DNA of 64,000 nt from Myxocyprinus asiaticus (Eukaryota > Chordata > Actinopteri > Cypriniformes > Catostomidae): assembly GCF_019703515.2 (NCBI RefSeq), contig NC_059363.1, positions 3,479,838 to 3,543,837 on the forward strand, read 5' to 3'. Shown here piece by piece: positions 51,948 through 64,000 of the stretch. Position numbers and translations under genes: made by a program. The notes beneath the pieces are model-generated. The model saw nothing but the letters and a program-made list of their open reading frames with translations, had not been told where the DNA came from and made no database searches. Position 1 is the first letter of the stretch, and every line of letters begins with the position of its first letter.

Positions 51948-53027
51948 CAAGGGTCGGCAACCTTTTTGACATGGAGTGCCATTTTTTAGTTTCCTGGTCA
52001 ATGACTGTTTCTATTTTGCATTTTTCTAATTTGTTAGTTTATTTTTCATTACAAATGTTATTAAACAGTTTGGGTGAAACTTTTGTCCAAAACCCGATGA
52101 TTATGATATAATCATGATCCTGCATGTGAATTTTCAGAGCATCTAAAGTGCTTTAATGAAAGAAAACCTGTCCTTTGTGTTATGAGTTAACAAAGTTAAT
52201 GTCACAAATTTGCTTATTTGATTACTGGTCATGAAATTGTGTGGAATCTTAAATATTTCTCATATTATGTCACTGTAATCATTTAATCACTAGCACACAA
52301 GCAGCAGCGAGAGAGGAGCAGGCTATTTTACTTATATGACATTTTTCGCACCTGCATTGCAGTCTACATCTTGATGTAGCGTGTTTTCATCAGATGAATG
52401 GGAGGCTAAACAATATTAAAGTGTGATGAGACTCATGCTGCGCGTGCAAGCCATTCACGCATCACGAGCCGATCAACTATTTAGCCCTTTTCTGTGAATC
52501 GCACCTGCAGAATCCTAAAATTATTTCCATGTTTATTTTATAATTTGAATCGTTTAATGTAATTTTGAATGTCCATGGTTTAAGGAGGGTGTACCTGTAT
52601 GCTGGGTTGGAAATCTCAAGGATTAATAGTGGTGTTTTCCTTATTGCATTACATGTTGTTCTGAAAGCAAAAAGAAACAAATGAAACACTGAATGTAGGC
52701 TGTCATCTGCGCAGCCTGATCAAAGCAAAGCGGGTGCGTTTACTCGTGCGATTAACCGAAAGCGAAGCGCTGCCGGCTCGTGATGCGTGAATGCCTTGCA
52801 CGCGCTGCATGAGTCTGTTGGGTTACTGCAGTCTCGTCACATTTTAACTTTTTGTTTATCCTCCCATTCAACACATGAAAACACTCTGCGTGATCACGAG
52901 GAAGGATTACATCAAGATGTAGATTGGAATACAGGTGCGGAATTTATATAAATAAAATAGTCTACTCCTCTCTTGCCGTTGCTGGCGTGCCAATGCTGGC
53001 ACACGTGCCATAGGTTGCCGACCCCTG
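51948..53027. mobile_element. hAT-type foldback element with 8-bp target duplication
   Basis: 1080 bp. Ends are 'caagggtcggcaacctttt' and 'aggttgccgacccctg'. The octamer 'ctctagtc' flanks both sides exactly (51940-51947 and 53028-53035). The interior arms mirror each other, for example 'ttcacgcatcacgagccg' near 52452 against 'cggctcgtgatgcgtgaa' near 52773. No transposase frame. Confidence 0.9.
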
Positions 53028-53631
53028 CTCTAGTCAAACATGGAACAGAGTCGGGATGTTTGCTGTGGCATTGCTGTTGTAAATCAAACCACATTTGCAT
53101 AAGTAAACACATCTACAGTGTTTTAACAGTTAACTGTATTATTGTGACGTGTGAGTGTAAGCTGGGTTTACCTCAGAAGTGCATAAAGTTCAAAGCTGCC
53201 ACTAACTGGTAAATAAAACTTGAAGTTGAGATGCAGCTGAAAAAGAAACTCAACAACATGTGAGTTGAGATGTTTTAACAAATAACAGGCCACACCGAAG
53301 AAAAAAACAAAAACAAAACATGCACGTAACAGTTGAAATTTTAATTGTAATCAAGTGAACACACAAATTACTCTAATGTGATTCTTATAAATTTAATAAC
53401 ATCATAATTATATTATATTATTTTTAATGCAGAGGTAAGGGTGAATGTATTTTAAAGCAGATAAAGTGTAAATCACATGCAACTTTGAATTACAATAATA
53501 ACATGGACTTATGTTATTATTAACATTAGCCATTTATGTTAATGTACATTTTATGTTAATTTTGTCAGAAGAAAGACAATTTACAGGAATAACAAGTTCC
53601 ATACAGGATTATTTATTTATTGTATTAAAAA

Positions 53632-54080
53632 AATAAAAAATAAAAAATGTAGCTCCTATTTCTCCCCAATTTGGAATACCCAGTTCCCAATGCGCCCTAA
53701 GTCCTCGTGGTGGCGTAGTGACTCGCCTCAATCCAGGTGGTGGAGGACAAATCTCAGTTGCCTCCGCGTCTGAGACCGTCAATCTGTGCATTTTATCACG
53801 TGACTTGTTGTGCACGACACCGCGGAGACTCACAGCATGTGGAGGCTCGTGCCACTCTCCATGATCCACGCACAATTTACCACACGCCCCACTGAGTGTG
53901 AAAACCACTAATCGTGACCACGAGGAGGTTACCCCATGTGACTCTACCCTCTCTAGCAACCGGGCCCATTTGGTTGCTTAGGAGACCTGGCTGGAGTCAC
54001 TCAGCACACCCTGAATTTGAACTCACGACTCCAGGGGTGGAAGTCAGCGTCAATACTCACTAAGCTACCCAGGCCCCCCA
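53632..54080 (-). repeat. tRNA-derived SINE of carp type, minus orientation
   Basis: Read on the minus strand it begins 'ggcctgggtagcttagtgag' (A box), then 'gtgagttcaaattcagggtg' (B box), a long body with 'cagccaggtctcctaagcaa' and 'cgcggaggcaactgagattt', and 'ccaaattggggagaaatagg' before an A-rich end. This sequence is common in cyprinid genomes (from memory). Confidence 0.8.
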
Positions 54081-55250
54081 TACAGTATTATTGTTATTAC
54101 AAATCTAATAGATTAATTTTATCATTATCATCATCATATATTTAAGCATATTACTGAAACAACGATGTATTAACAGGACTTAAAGTAAAGAATAAAAAAT
54201 ATATTATCAAAGTAAATATAATATTTTCAGCCACATAGAAATAACATAATCCTTAACTGCTGTAAGAATAACTGTCTAAAATGAACTGTGTGAACTATTA
54301 ACCGTTCAATATCAGATACCATCTTAATGTGACACTTAGCTTAATGTGTTGCACCAATCAGCAGAGAGGTAGATAAATACTACTGTTGCTGTTTTGTCTG
54401 TGTTTACATGTTTCGCAACTAATTATAGAAAGATTTTTTTTTTAGTTTGTTCCATTTTTTCTTTCAGTTTTGTTTGTCTGTATACATGCATAGTTAATTT
54501 TAAGTGTATTTCAAAAGTTCTAGCAGTCAGCTTGTTCCACTAACTGGTCAGTGTTGGGCGAGTTCACACACTCAGTAAATAGACTAACGTGAAGATGGAA
54601 ACTTTCTAAACCACAGAGCGCACTACAGCTTTTGACACTCAGATGCTGTTAATCTGATTCAGAGTTAAACAGATGATCTGTTTTCACAGTTGATCAACAG
54701 ACACAAACATATTGGCCTCTCTCAAAGCCTGTACAAGCAAAAGTATTCACATACATTTATATATTTGTGCACTGTGTTTTTTTAAGAGTTTAAAACCTAA
54801 AAAAAGTGTTTAAGATTCTAAGGAGTCTAGGATTAGTAAACCTTTAGGGGTAGGAAAAAACGTTTTGCAAATTACTATACATACTAAGTGAAATTTTTAA
54901 TAATTTAATAGTTTTGCTATGAGAGTTATTCAACTCTCACAAGGGAGCTGTTTCCAGTAGCAGCTTTGAGTTTGTGAAAATAAAATGTTTCTATGCCATT
55001 TTTGTAGAACAACATATTTTAAAAAAACCTCTTAGATACAGATCAAACTGCCAGTCTATGTTCAAAGGCAGATCATGTGACAGGAAGTGATAAGATTCAT
55101 ACTCTAGATTCAGATTGAGTCATGGTGTGAATTTACTGTACCAACTGTGGGTGGAAAAATAAGATATTATTAGTTTGCTATAAGGTCAGATCCCTTTTTG
55201 TATGAAGGAGAGACTAAATGAATCTCAGATATGAATTAGACTTTATAAAT
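54081..55250. other. spacer upstream of the minisatellite, nothing recognised
   Basis: AT-rich, no exon-like segment or known repeat identified. Confidence 0.3.
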
Positions 55251-55254
55251 AAAT

Positions 55255-56735
55255 TAGTTACGATGCTTTTGGAAAACGGTCTGTAAATCTAAGATGATAC
55301 GTACAATAATTTTTACGATCTATTTAGGCTTTTAAAAAAACATGTATATCTACCATGATTTTCAAGAACTTCATTTATGTTGCTTTGGGAAACGGTCTAT
55401 AATTCCAAGATGATTTGTATAATCGTTTTTACAATCAACTTAGGCTTTAAAAAAACTTTTAGATCTACAATGATTTTTAAGTACTAAAGTTACGTTCTTT
55501 TAGGAAATGGTCTGCAATTGTAAGATGATTTGGATGATTTTCAAGTACTACTTAAGTTACGTTGCTTTGGGGAACAGTCTGTAATTCTAAGATGATTCAA
55601 ACAGTCATTTCTATGATCTATTTAGGCTTAAAAAAAATCGTAGATGTAAGACGATTTTGAAGTTCTACTTAAGTTGCGATGCTTTTGGGAAATGGTCCAT
55701 AATTCTAAGATGATTCGTATGATCACTTCTACAATCTACTAAGGCTTTTAGAAAAAGAAAAAAAAAAACGTTTTTCAAGTACTACTTAAGTTAACTTTGG
55801 GGTAATGGTCTACAATTCTAAAATGATACGTATGATCATTTCTATTATCTACTTATGCTTAAAAAAAAGAGCACTCATAGATCTATGACAATTTTCGAAT
55901 ACTACTCAAGTTACAATGCTTTTAGGAAACGGCCCGTAATCCTAAAGTGATTCGTATAATGGTTTTTATGATCTACTTAAGCTTAAAAAAGAGCACTTGT
56001 TGATCGATGACGTTTTTCATGTACTAAGTTACGATGCTTTTGAGAAACGGTCTGTAATTCTCAGATGATTTGTATGGTTTCTACAATCTACTTGAGGCGC
56101 AGTCACATACTTTTGAAGGGCGAAATTCCACAAGGTGAAGAAAGACTAGGCAGACATTGAGCACGTGTTAAATAAGGAACAAAATACTTCCAAGCAGCCT
56201 CTTTTTATGCTGCATTTTATACTCTGGGAGACTGAAGTTAAAAAGGAACTCGCCACTAAAAAGATATCCTTGTCCATTGTGAATGTTCAGTGTAGCTGTG
56301 TACATGTGATTTCACCTGACAAAGTTCACCAAACTTGAACTCCAAGTGAAATCCGTCAGGGGAAATCCTTCACCACTGGAAGTCCATCGAACGAAACGCA
56401 CGACAGCGCAGATTCCCACTGAAATTATTGTATTTCGCCTGCTGAATTTTGCCATGTAAAGGTATGTGTGGCATGCGTTTAGGCATTTAAAAAAGAGCAC
56501 TTGTAGATCTATGATGATTTTCAAGTTATTCTTAAGCTACAATGCTTTTGGGAAAAGTCCCCTAATTCTAAGATGATATGTACAATTCTTTCTAAGTTCA
56601 GCACTCTTATCTACAACCATTTTCAAGCACTAATGAAGTTACGATTATTTTAGGAAACAGTCCTTAATTCTGTGACCATTTGTATGATAATTTCTACAGT
56701 TTACTTACTATGCTTTTGGGAAACACAATCCTGGT
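55255..56735. repeat. about 119-bp minisatellite, roughly 11 diverged units, with an insertion
   Basis: Each unit carries 'gttacgatgcttttgggaaa', 'ggtctgtaattctaagatga', 'tctacttaggctt', a short A run, 'gagcacttgtagatct' and 'atgattttcaagtacta'. Unit starts fall near 55258, 55379, 55495, 55556 (short), 55674, 55789, 55909, 56028, 56534, 56639 and 56704. A foreign stretch at about 56090-56465, itself with mirrored ends ('cagtcacatacttttgaagg' against 'ccatgtaaaggtatgtgtgg'), splits the array. It ends 76 bp before the acceptor of the trerf1-like coding exon. Confidence 0.85.
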
Positions 56736-56993
56736 CTTATTTTAAACAAAATAATTCTACAAATGTAGAAACTGAATAACATTTATTCCATTTCTCTTTT
56801 TGTTTTTAAAGAATGACCTATTATTGAAATTCACAAAGAGCTGAACCTGTGAAGACAACAATTTGTTGCACCTTGCAGAGTCTGCCAAAACAACGAATGA
56901 TGAAAAAGTTTCATGACATTCAAACCACCATTTAATCGCATCCCCTTAAATCATTAGTTTAACAGTGAATTGTGGCACTTTAATCTTTCAAAA

Positions 56994-59900
56994 ATGACTG
57001 AAAATATGTATGAGGCAAACCAGTTCACTAACCATACCAACGGAACCTATTTGTTGGGTACGCCTCACTATGGTGTACCTAACATAAACTCAATTCAGTC
57101 ATCTCCAATGTCCCCACGTCTCAACCACGAGCAATTAGCATCTCCTGTCACACCAGGAAATGAACATTCTCCAATGCTTGACATGCCAGGCAGTGCTGTG
57201 ACTTGGGATTATAATCAGTTTGGAAGGCCTGCCCCCTCATCATGGGGTTCCTCCTCTCAGGACGAACTGTCTGAGACCTCTGGTTCCTCTCAAATCTATC
57301 CTTATAACTCTACATTGACTTCCAAATACAATGAAAATGCTCAATATCCTCAAATGTTGGATTCATTCTCAAAGGCCTTTCCAACAAAGAACCTTTACCT
57401 TTTCTTTGGTGACAGTAACAGTACAGTTGAAAAGAACTCAGAAAATAATCACATTTCAGGGGATTTGCAGTTACCTCAAAGAGAAACCTTTTCAAATGGG
57501 ATGGATAGACAACCCTTGGAGTCTCCTATTTTTAATCCAATGGCCACTGAAGCTCAAACACATTCAATATGTGATCATTCAGGGTTCCGTCCACCAGACA
57601 GCCCAATGCATGGTCTTTACCAAAACCACCAGCAGTTTAATTATGCGTACCAGCAACACAAACCAAAAGTAACCAACTTGGAGCAGGTCAACAGGGGTCT
57701 CCATGAGCCACAAAGCCCTTGGCATCATCAGCACGGCTATCAAGTCCATCAAAGTCATCTAATGTCGTATCCAATGGCCTTGAATCAACAACAACAGCTT
57801 AATTTACAACATAGAGGAACGTTTGCATGTAAAACTCATCTAAACTCTCAGGAGGACCATGATTCTTCTCAATCACCAACGTATGGCCACAACCAAGACT
57901 TTAAGACTCCAGAGCAGCAGACTTTGCAAGATAGTCATAGCTTGAACCTTCTATCTCCACATTATCAGGACCTGCAACACAGTCACGTAATTTCCCATGA
58001 AAACGGTCCTTACCAACACCAGCAGCCTCAGGGCCACTTCCAATCAGTTTCTCTAAAGCAAAGCAGCATGTTTGATGATGGTCATTTGGCGTCGTTTGAC
58101 AAACACTCCTCTGCACCCAACACACCAGTTTATTCTAGTCCCCAAGAAGATGGCCAGTCTGGTTTAAACTTCCCCAGTAGGAATGAAGATCTTTGCAGTC
58201 CACATTATCAGAGCAAGCATTCAGGGGGCAGTAAAGGCGTTCCACAGACGACTATAAGGGGAGATATTTTTACTCATCTAACCTCGCATACACCTCACTG
58301 GCCACAGGTATCGTGTTTTTTACTTTGATACTTTATTATTGACTATCTGGTTATGCACTTTGGGCTTCTAATAAATATATTTTGTCCTTGCAGGCAACTT
58401 CACCCGATACTCATGCTGAAGGCATTTCACCACATTACAGGTTTGACAATCAGAATTACTTATATACTGCTACCTATTTCAGTAGTTGATGCTTAACTCT
58501 TTTTTTTTTTTTTTTTTGTTAACCTCCTGTGGTATTGAATAATGGCACCTCCTTTTGGTATTCATGGTCATTTTTGACTGGAAGGGTCTGATGTGTGACC
58601 CTTTTTTTTTTTTCTTTCTTTTTTATGATAATGATGATGATGATGATTAAAAAAACAATAATAATAATCTTCTCTAAAGAACAATACAATTATGCATTTC
58701 TTTTGGAATTTTATGCTATTATGATCTTATTTATATGTAAACTTCTAAATGTTCCCATTAGTTTGCATATACAAATAAGCAAATAATAAAAAAACCAAGT
58801 CATAATCTACACTTCTATAAGTTAAAACATGAAGGAAAATATGAGAATGACATAAATTGGAGGCAGATTGCTGCCATCTGATGAACAAAATATAAATAAC
58901 ATGACTTTAAAACCATGTCATGCTAGTAACTGTATGACTGTAGCTACCTACTGTGTAGTCTGATGGCTTGTTGTAACCTAATTTTATATTTTATCACAAG
59001 ATATGCATTTGGATATATATTTAGACATTATTAAACTATTATTTAAATGGAAACCATTTTTATTAAATTGGGAAAATGTATTTAAGTCAAAAATGACCGA
59101 ATACCATAGGAGGGTTAAATCAACAGCAAGGTTTTAGTTTAAAATTTAGACCAACTTATAAGGGAAGGTGTATAGAATGTGCATATTTAAGAATAATAGT
59201 TTGTGCTGTGGCTATTTAATAAGTAAATAATTAATTAATTAACTTGAACAAAAATTACACTGAATATAAACTAATAAAACTACAAAACACCCTATTTTAT
59301 ATGAGTCAATATATAGTGATAAAAAGCAGCAATTAACTCAATATTTCTCTTCCTAAAAGAACCCAGTGACTTCTGGCTTCCCTCTAAGGCTGTGCAGGAG
59401 CTGAAGTGAATTAGCAAATCATTAATGAGAACTAGTTTCACATTAACATTTACCATCCATACGAACCGACTCACTTAAAATGAATTGGAGTTCCCAATGC
59501 TAAATATAAGTGCATCATTTATTGGAAGGCTGTGTTTGGTGTTAGGGCCGAAACTGGGCTGATGAGTGGGGAGAGATCACACACTAAGATGACTTGCACC
59601 GTCTGTCAGAGGGAATTCAAGAGTCTTCCAGCCCTGAACGGCCACATGCGCTCCCACAAAGGATGCAGAACACATCAGTCATCTCTCAAAATGGTAAGAG
59701 CCACAAGATTTCATCTTAAAGGGATAGTTCACCCAAAAAAGGAACATTCTGTCAAGATTTACTCACCCTCATGGGATCACAAAAGGAGATGTTAGGTAAA
59801 ATCCTCACACTACTTTTTATAATAAAACAAAAACATAGCGACCAGGGGTTGTCAAACTCTTCAAAGAACAAAAAACACCATAAAAGTACAAAAAAAAAAA

Positions 59901-62900
59901 AGCAGTCAATATGACAATGCACTATATTCTGAAGAACAGACCAAAACTGCATTGAAAATACTCCCCTTCATCATAGCTCTTGAATTTAATTTGTGCTTCA
60001 GTTAAACTGACCATATCACAATCAAAAATGTTCATCTTTGGGTGAACTATCCCTTTAATGGAAAACTGTTGTCTTAAGTATACTGATTTTTTTACATTTC
60101 TTTTAGCAGAGAAATGGACAGATTCATCTGTCTAGCGAGGTTTCTCAAATCAACCCCATCATCTTACCGGTGTCTGTTCCGGTAAAGGATTGCCTAGTCA
60201 ACTCCAAACTTACTCTCAGTCCGCAGTGTCACCAGAAAGAAGATGACCCAAATGCCTTAATTAAGTCTTGTGCACAGCCACCCCTCCCTTCTGTGCAAAA
60301 CCAACCTTCCTGTGTGAGTTTTTGACATTCGTATAGGGATTTTTATCCACTGTTTGGACAATTAAACGAGCTTTAATGTTGAGATCTTGAAACATCACTT
60401 CAGCATTCTAAGGATTTACTGTATATGGTTTGCAGCATCTGAGGGCAAAACTTGATTTATGTTACATAAATCTAACAAATCTTTTTTTTTGCATTGCATT
60501 GTTTTAAATCTTAAAGACCCCCTGAAGTCAAAATTGGAGTTTAGTCAAAACATTTTTGTCTGATAAAATGCAAGAAGAATGAAAATGCCCCTCCCCATAA
60601 TGCCACCAGACTAGAGCGCAACAGTCAGGTTCGGGAATTAAAAATCCCATTCATTTTCTCCATAGATGGACTTATTATTAACAATACATTAGAAACCTTT
60701 AAAGACAGACCAACTGTGAGCTTCAAGGTTGTTAATCGATGGTATATGCCTCTGTATATCATTATTTATATTTTCTAGAAATAGTGTTTAATAGCAGAAT
60801 TCCTGTTGAAGAAATACACTACCCATGGTCCTTAAGAGATCCACCAGTGAGTCGCGGTGAATAAAGCACACCAAAAAAGCTCTGCAGCGACCGCCCATTC
60901 CCATGATGATCAGTGGATGATGCAATCCAGTCGCTCTCCTTACACTCGAACTATTTACATTAGCAAATCTCAAAATATGTTGCAAATAAATCATAATATA
61001 TTGTGCCTATACTTATAATCAACAACTTTAAGTCAATAGTTTTATATTTTTCCATAGTTTTTAATGAGATTACATCATTCGCAATGCTTTGTGGGTTTGT
61101 AGTTCATTCCCTCATTAAATATGTTAAGTACACAGTCTTGTACCTTTGTCTTTTTGTCTTATTTTTAAACTGGGTTTTAAACACTTTTTTCCTTCAAATC
61201 AGTTTGTACTGTTGTGCAGAGGGGATGAGTAAATACTATTCTAACCTGTCCTCTCATATATGTCCTGTTCTAACTTCTTCTTGCAATAGGAAATACGGCA
61301 ACACAGCAGAGAAAACTTCGCTCGTAAAGCGATTTCATAGGGTCTTTAACTACTACCCCTCAAAGTCCAGTTTGATTTGTGATGGTTATGTTTTCAGATT
61401 GGTTCTACGTTGATAACTCCATTTACTCACAAATCCATTCTAGATAAAGAGATCAGTGTTGGATGAAGAACGTGTACCAAAGCAGGAGAAGAAAAGGTAC
61501 CGTTACTGTCTGGTTCCTTTAATAATTCCTCCACTCAGCGGCGGTCAGGCGTCCAGAGGTGCTGTGCTCTTCCGGAGTCAGCTGCGGTCAGCGAGCAGCA
61601 CGGGAGATGAAGTGCCCTACACCCCTCCACCCATGCTCAGCCCTGTACGCCCCGGGTCAGGCCTCTTCACTGCAGTCAATGGAAGGGGCAAGATTGGGAG
61701 GGCAGAGTCTGCCATAAATGTGTTCCCCTCTCCAGCTAGTAAGTGTTAATTTTTTCGATTTTATTCATTGGGTCTATATAAATTATAGACCATTAGTGAC
61801 GTGTTTACAGTTTTTGAAAGGTAACATTTCTGTTATTGTATATTGCTAGTATTAGTGGTGTTTGCTAAGGTACTGCTGCTCATACTTCAGATCAGAGACT
61901 TAAACAAACCGTGGGCCTAAGTATTAAAGTTTGGTGCGTAACCAATCCGACTTTTACTTTTCTCAGCAATCTGACATGCAATGTTTTCCTGATGGATGAT
62001 AAATGGGCAAAAAAAAACAACAACAAAAAAACCCCCAGACTTACATCGAAGGAAGAGTCCAAGTGAAATTTACAGTAGGGACCAAAATGTCACAGAGACT
62101 TAGGGGTTGGCTATTTTTAAGCAACAAACTACAATACCCTAGCAACCAAATAGGAATGCACTAAAACCACTCTGAACACATTAAGTCAAGTGTACACTAC
62201 AAGACTTGCAGTTGGCACTCTACAACTCAAAGTCTTGTTTTCCATCATGCTGGTGCGCACACAACAGGACTGATCGCAGACTGGGTGCATCAACCGCACG
62301 ACCATTCGCCTCCGACTGTACAGATGCGTTTTGGGTGATCCGGTAACAAGTGTACAAGCGAGACACATCACCGTTACACCTGGTCGTCTCATTTGACCAC
62401 TTGTTTTTGGATTTAGAGGGGAGACTCTCCGATTTCATGAGGACATACATAAATCATTACGTCTGTGTATTACTAAATGATAATAAATTGCAAAAAAGTA
62501 AAAGAAGAGAAAGAGAGTGCTAAAAACCGGCACACAGTTTCTCTTAGTTATAAGCAAAATCTTATAATTATAATGGCGCTTATCTGCACCATTTGCCAAG
62601 AAAAAAAAAAAAAAAAAACAGCTGAAAATTATAAAATCGACACGGGCAGGGAGATGTGGGTGATGTTTTATTTCCTAATTATTGTTTGTCTCCTCGTACA
62701 CAATACCTTTCTCTCCTTGTGCTCTTTCTATATTTCTTTGGCTGTGGCTCATTGACGGTCTCTCGCTCGTCGGGACGGTGCACACACTTGATGACAAGAC
62801 GTCTAGATATCTAGCTGTTTTGAAATCTGTCGTAGCATCTGCGACTTGACGGGGCATGTCACAGGAGTGCGCACATTACTGGACCGTAATGTCAGCATTA

Positions 62901-64000
62901 CTGAACCGTAATCAAAACTTTGATGTTTTGAGTCGCGACTGGTCTGGACTTCTCGTGGCAGACCAGTCGCCGACTCAAAACATCAAAGGAGATGAGCTTG
63001 AGTCGTGTAGTGTCCACTCGGCATTAGCAACCAATCACCACTCACATTTTCTATTTCATTCTATTAGTATTTCATTTTAAATTAGTTTCTGCACCAAGAG
63101 AAATTCCTTTTAGGTGAGTAAAATTTAGAGGTTTAGATATAATTAATTTTATCTGCTTATAAGTGCTTGTTATAGAGCACAACAGTGCCCGCCCACTTTT
63201 TCAGCCATCTTGGTTCTGGAAGTATTTTTCCAATTAATTTTCTCCATAAGAATTTCATAAAATCCTTCATAAAAGAGTTCTAAGCCAAGAACCAAGTCAA
63301 CCAGCTCCGAAGTGAATCACAACATTACAAACTTTGACATGAAGCAAAAAAAAAAAGTATTTGAAAATTTGAGAAAAAGACAAAAGGTACACAGTGACAT
63401 ATTCAAATAAAAAACAATGGAAAAATATAAAACTATTGATTTAAAGTTGTTGATTATAAGTACAGTATATAAACAATATATTTTGATTTCATTGCAAATA
63501 TTCATATATAAATATTTAAGTTTGAGAGTGTAAGGAGAGCGATTTGATTGCGTTATTCACAGTGTAGGTCTGTCTTTAAAGGTTTATAGTTATTATTAAA
63601 AAAAAGTTATTGAGAAAATGAATGGGATGTCTGTAAACAGTGGCACATCACATTTGCTTTTCTCTAATTAGCATATGCATTTATAACTAACAGGTGATAT
63701 GGACGGCTTTGCGGTGACTTCAGCGGACAAAGAAATGAATGTAAAACCGTAAGCATTTGTTCTGTTTTATAATCACAACAACAACATTAGCTACAAATGC
63801 CATTTGTTATTCACTGTATATCATCTGCTGGTCAGTCAATGCAATTTGCACTGTTAATGCAGTCGGATAAATATTGGCAAAGAATTTCAAGCCAACATCC
63901 CGGAAATGAAGAGTCAGTCCATTACAGAGAAAGATACCCATAATGCTGTTCTTTTATGGATGCCCACTGAAGACCTGGAGAACACAGACAACCAGCAGAA
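56994..64000 (+). CDS. trerf1: transcriptional-regulating factor 1-like protein, 5' part (runs off window)
   Basis: Probable nuclear co-regulator of the TRERF1/MIDEAS/ZNF541 group, whose ELM2-SANT modules recruit HDAC1/2. Exons: 56994-58307 (exon probably opens at 56812 after an AAAG acceptor), 58394-58440, 59546-59693, 60110-60313, 61444-61738, 63694-63748 and 63863 to beyond 64000. All are in phase, giving about 733 residues so far. Seen: a Gln/Pro/Ser/His-rich disordered N-terminus starting [14 protein letters not shown]; one C2H2 finger [25 protein letters not shown] at 471-491 (C2-x12-H-x3-H); [26 protein letters not shown]; and ELM2 onset [15 protein letters not shown] followed by [12 protein letters not shown]. 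Each block has a counterpart in human TRERF1, in the same order. The start is the first ATG; an upstream TTG is not used. A ZNF541-type paralogue cannot be excluded. Introns hold the repeats listed below. Confidence 0.75.
58519..59118. repeat. MITE with TTAA flanks and 'cctcctgtggtattgaat' ends
   Basis: TTAA lies on both sides (58519-58522, 59115-59118). The ends are inverted: 'cctcctgtggtattgaataa' against the reverse complement of 'cgaataccataggaggg', and 'ggtcatttttgact' is mirrored by 'aagtcaaaaatgacc'. It lies in trerf1-like intron 2. TTAA duplication suggests a piggyBac-type origin. Confidence 0.75.
59716..60058. repeat. Angel-like MITE in trerf1-like intron 3
   Basis: Ends 'ttaaagggatagttcaccca' and 'gggtgaactatccctttaa'. 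It fills most of the 416-bp intron between 59693 and 60110 and stops about 50 bp before the acceptor. Confidence 0.75.
60515..61400. repeat. dispersed repeat family D in trerf1-like intron 4
   Basis: 'agagcgcaacagtcaggttc', 'attcattttctccatagatg' and 'actacccatggtcctta' match the 25890-26530 copy block by block. It ends about 45 bp before exon 5. Confidence 0.55.
62150..63025. repeat. possible foldback element in trerf1-like intron 5
   Basis: 'caagtgtacactacaagact' (about 62188) resembles the reverse complement of 'gagtcgtgtagtgtccactc' (about 63000). The word 'tagcaaccaa' occurs outside both ends (62140, 63025) and could be a target duplication. The interior has a short palindrome around 'gtcgcgactggtc'. 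Weak evidence. Confidence 0.35.
63165..63660. repeat. dispersed repeat family D, inverted copy
   Basis: Contains 'gccatcttggttctggaagt' and 'taagagttctaagcc'-type blocks that are the reverse complement of the end of the 25890-26530 copy. It then runs through 'gagagtgtaaggagagcgat'. Adjacent to trerf1-like exon 6. Confidence 0.5.

Noticed and set aside
53609..53959. 116-codon minus-strand open frame
   Set aside because: Lies wholly in a tRNA-derived SINE and its A-rich end.
55255..56735. CRISPR-like regular spacing
   Set aside because: The units are contiguous, about 119 bp, diverged throughout and in a vertebrate intron or upstream region. There are no short identical repeats with unique spacers.
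56970..56993. Upstream TTG-started extension (WHFNLSK) of the trerf1-like protein
   Set aside because: TTG is not used as a start in vertebrate nuclear genes in ordinary cases. The ATG at 56994 has a better context and fits the TRERF1 N-terminus.

Overview
The window is nuclear DNA from a bony fish, most probably a cyprinid (carp, barb or minnow group). The evidence is vertebrate multi-exon genes with GT/AG introns, AT-rich introns, and dense carp-type repeats: Angel-like inverted-repeat elements with 'agttcacccaaaaatgaaa' ends, several tRNA-derived SINEs, Tc1/mariner and hAT DNA transposons, a non-LTR retrotransposon and a DIRS-like fragment. No bacterial-type operon, CRISPR array, rRNA or functional tRNA gene was seen. 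Repeat family names come from memory, not from a database search.

Three protein genes can be rebuilt exon by exon. (1) 232-8476, plus: chrna2-like neuronal nicotinic acetylcholine receptor alpha subunit, 6 exons, 531 residues, apparently intact. (2) 10952-42111, minus: ptk2b (PYK2, FAK-family tyrosine kinase), 27 proposed coding exons, 883 residues, with FERM, kinase and FAT parts. Its kinase-to-FAT linker is much shorter than in mammals and one intron has a GC donor. (3) 56994 to beyond 64000, plus: the 5' part of a TRERF1-like gene (one C2H2 zinc finger, then the start of an ELM2 domain), a probable nuclear HDAC-complex component. chrna2 and ptk2b are tail to tail, as in the human 8p21 region. 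ptk2b and the trerf1-like gene are head to head across about 15 kb of repeat-rich spacer (42112-56811) that may hold their non-coding first exons.

Most remaining sequence is transposon-derived. Notable structures are: a ptk2b intron made almost wholly of a 1.9 kb tetranucleotide repeat (35912-37796); a triplicated intron segment carrying copies of the exon 11 splice donor (33775-34740); a Tc1 element filling most of a FAT-domain intron (13192-14805); two hAT-type elements with perfect 8-bp target duplications (16785-18568 and 51948-53027); and a roughly 119-bp tandem array just upstream of the trerf1-like coding exon (55255-56735). I see no undescribed multi-gene system. The interest lies in gene remodelling and repeat/splice-site interplay.
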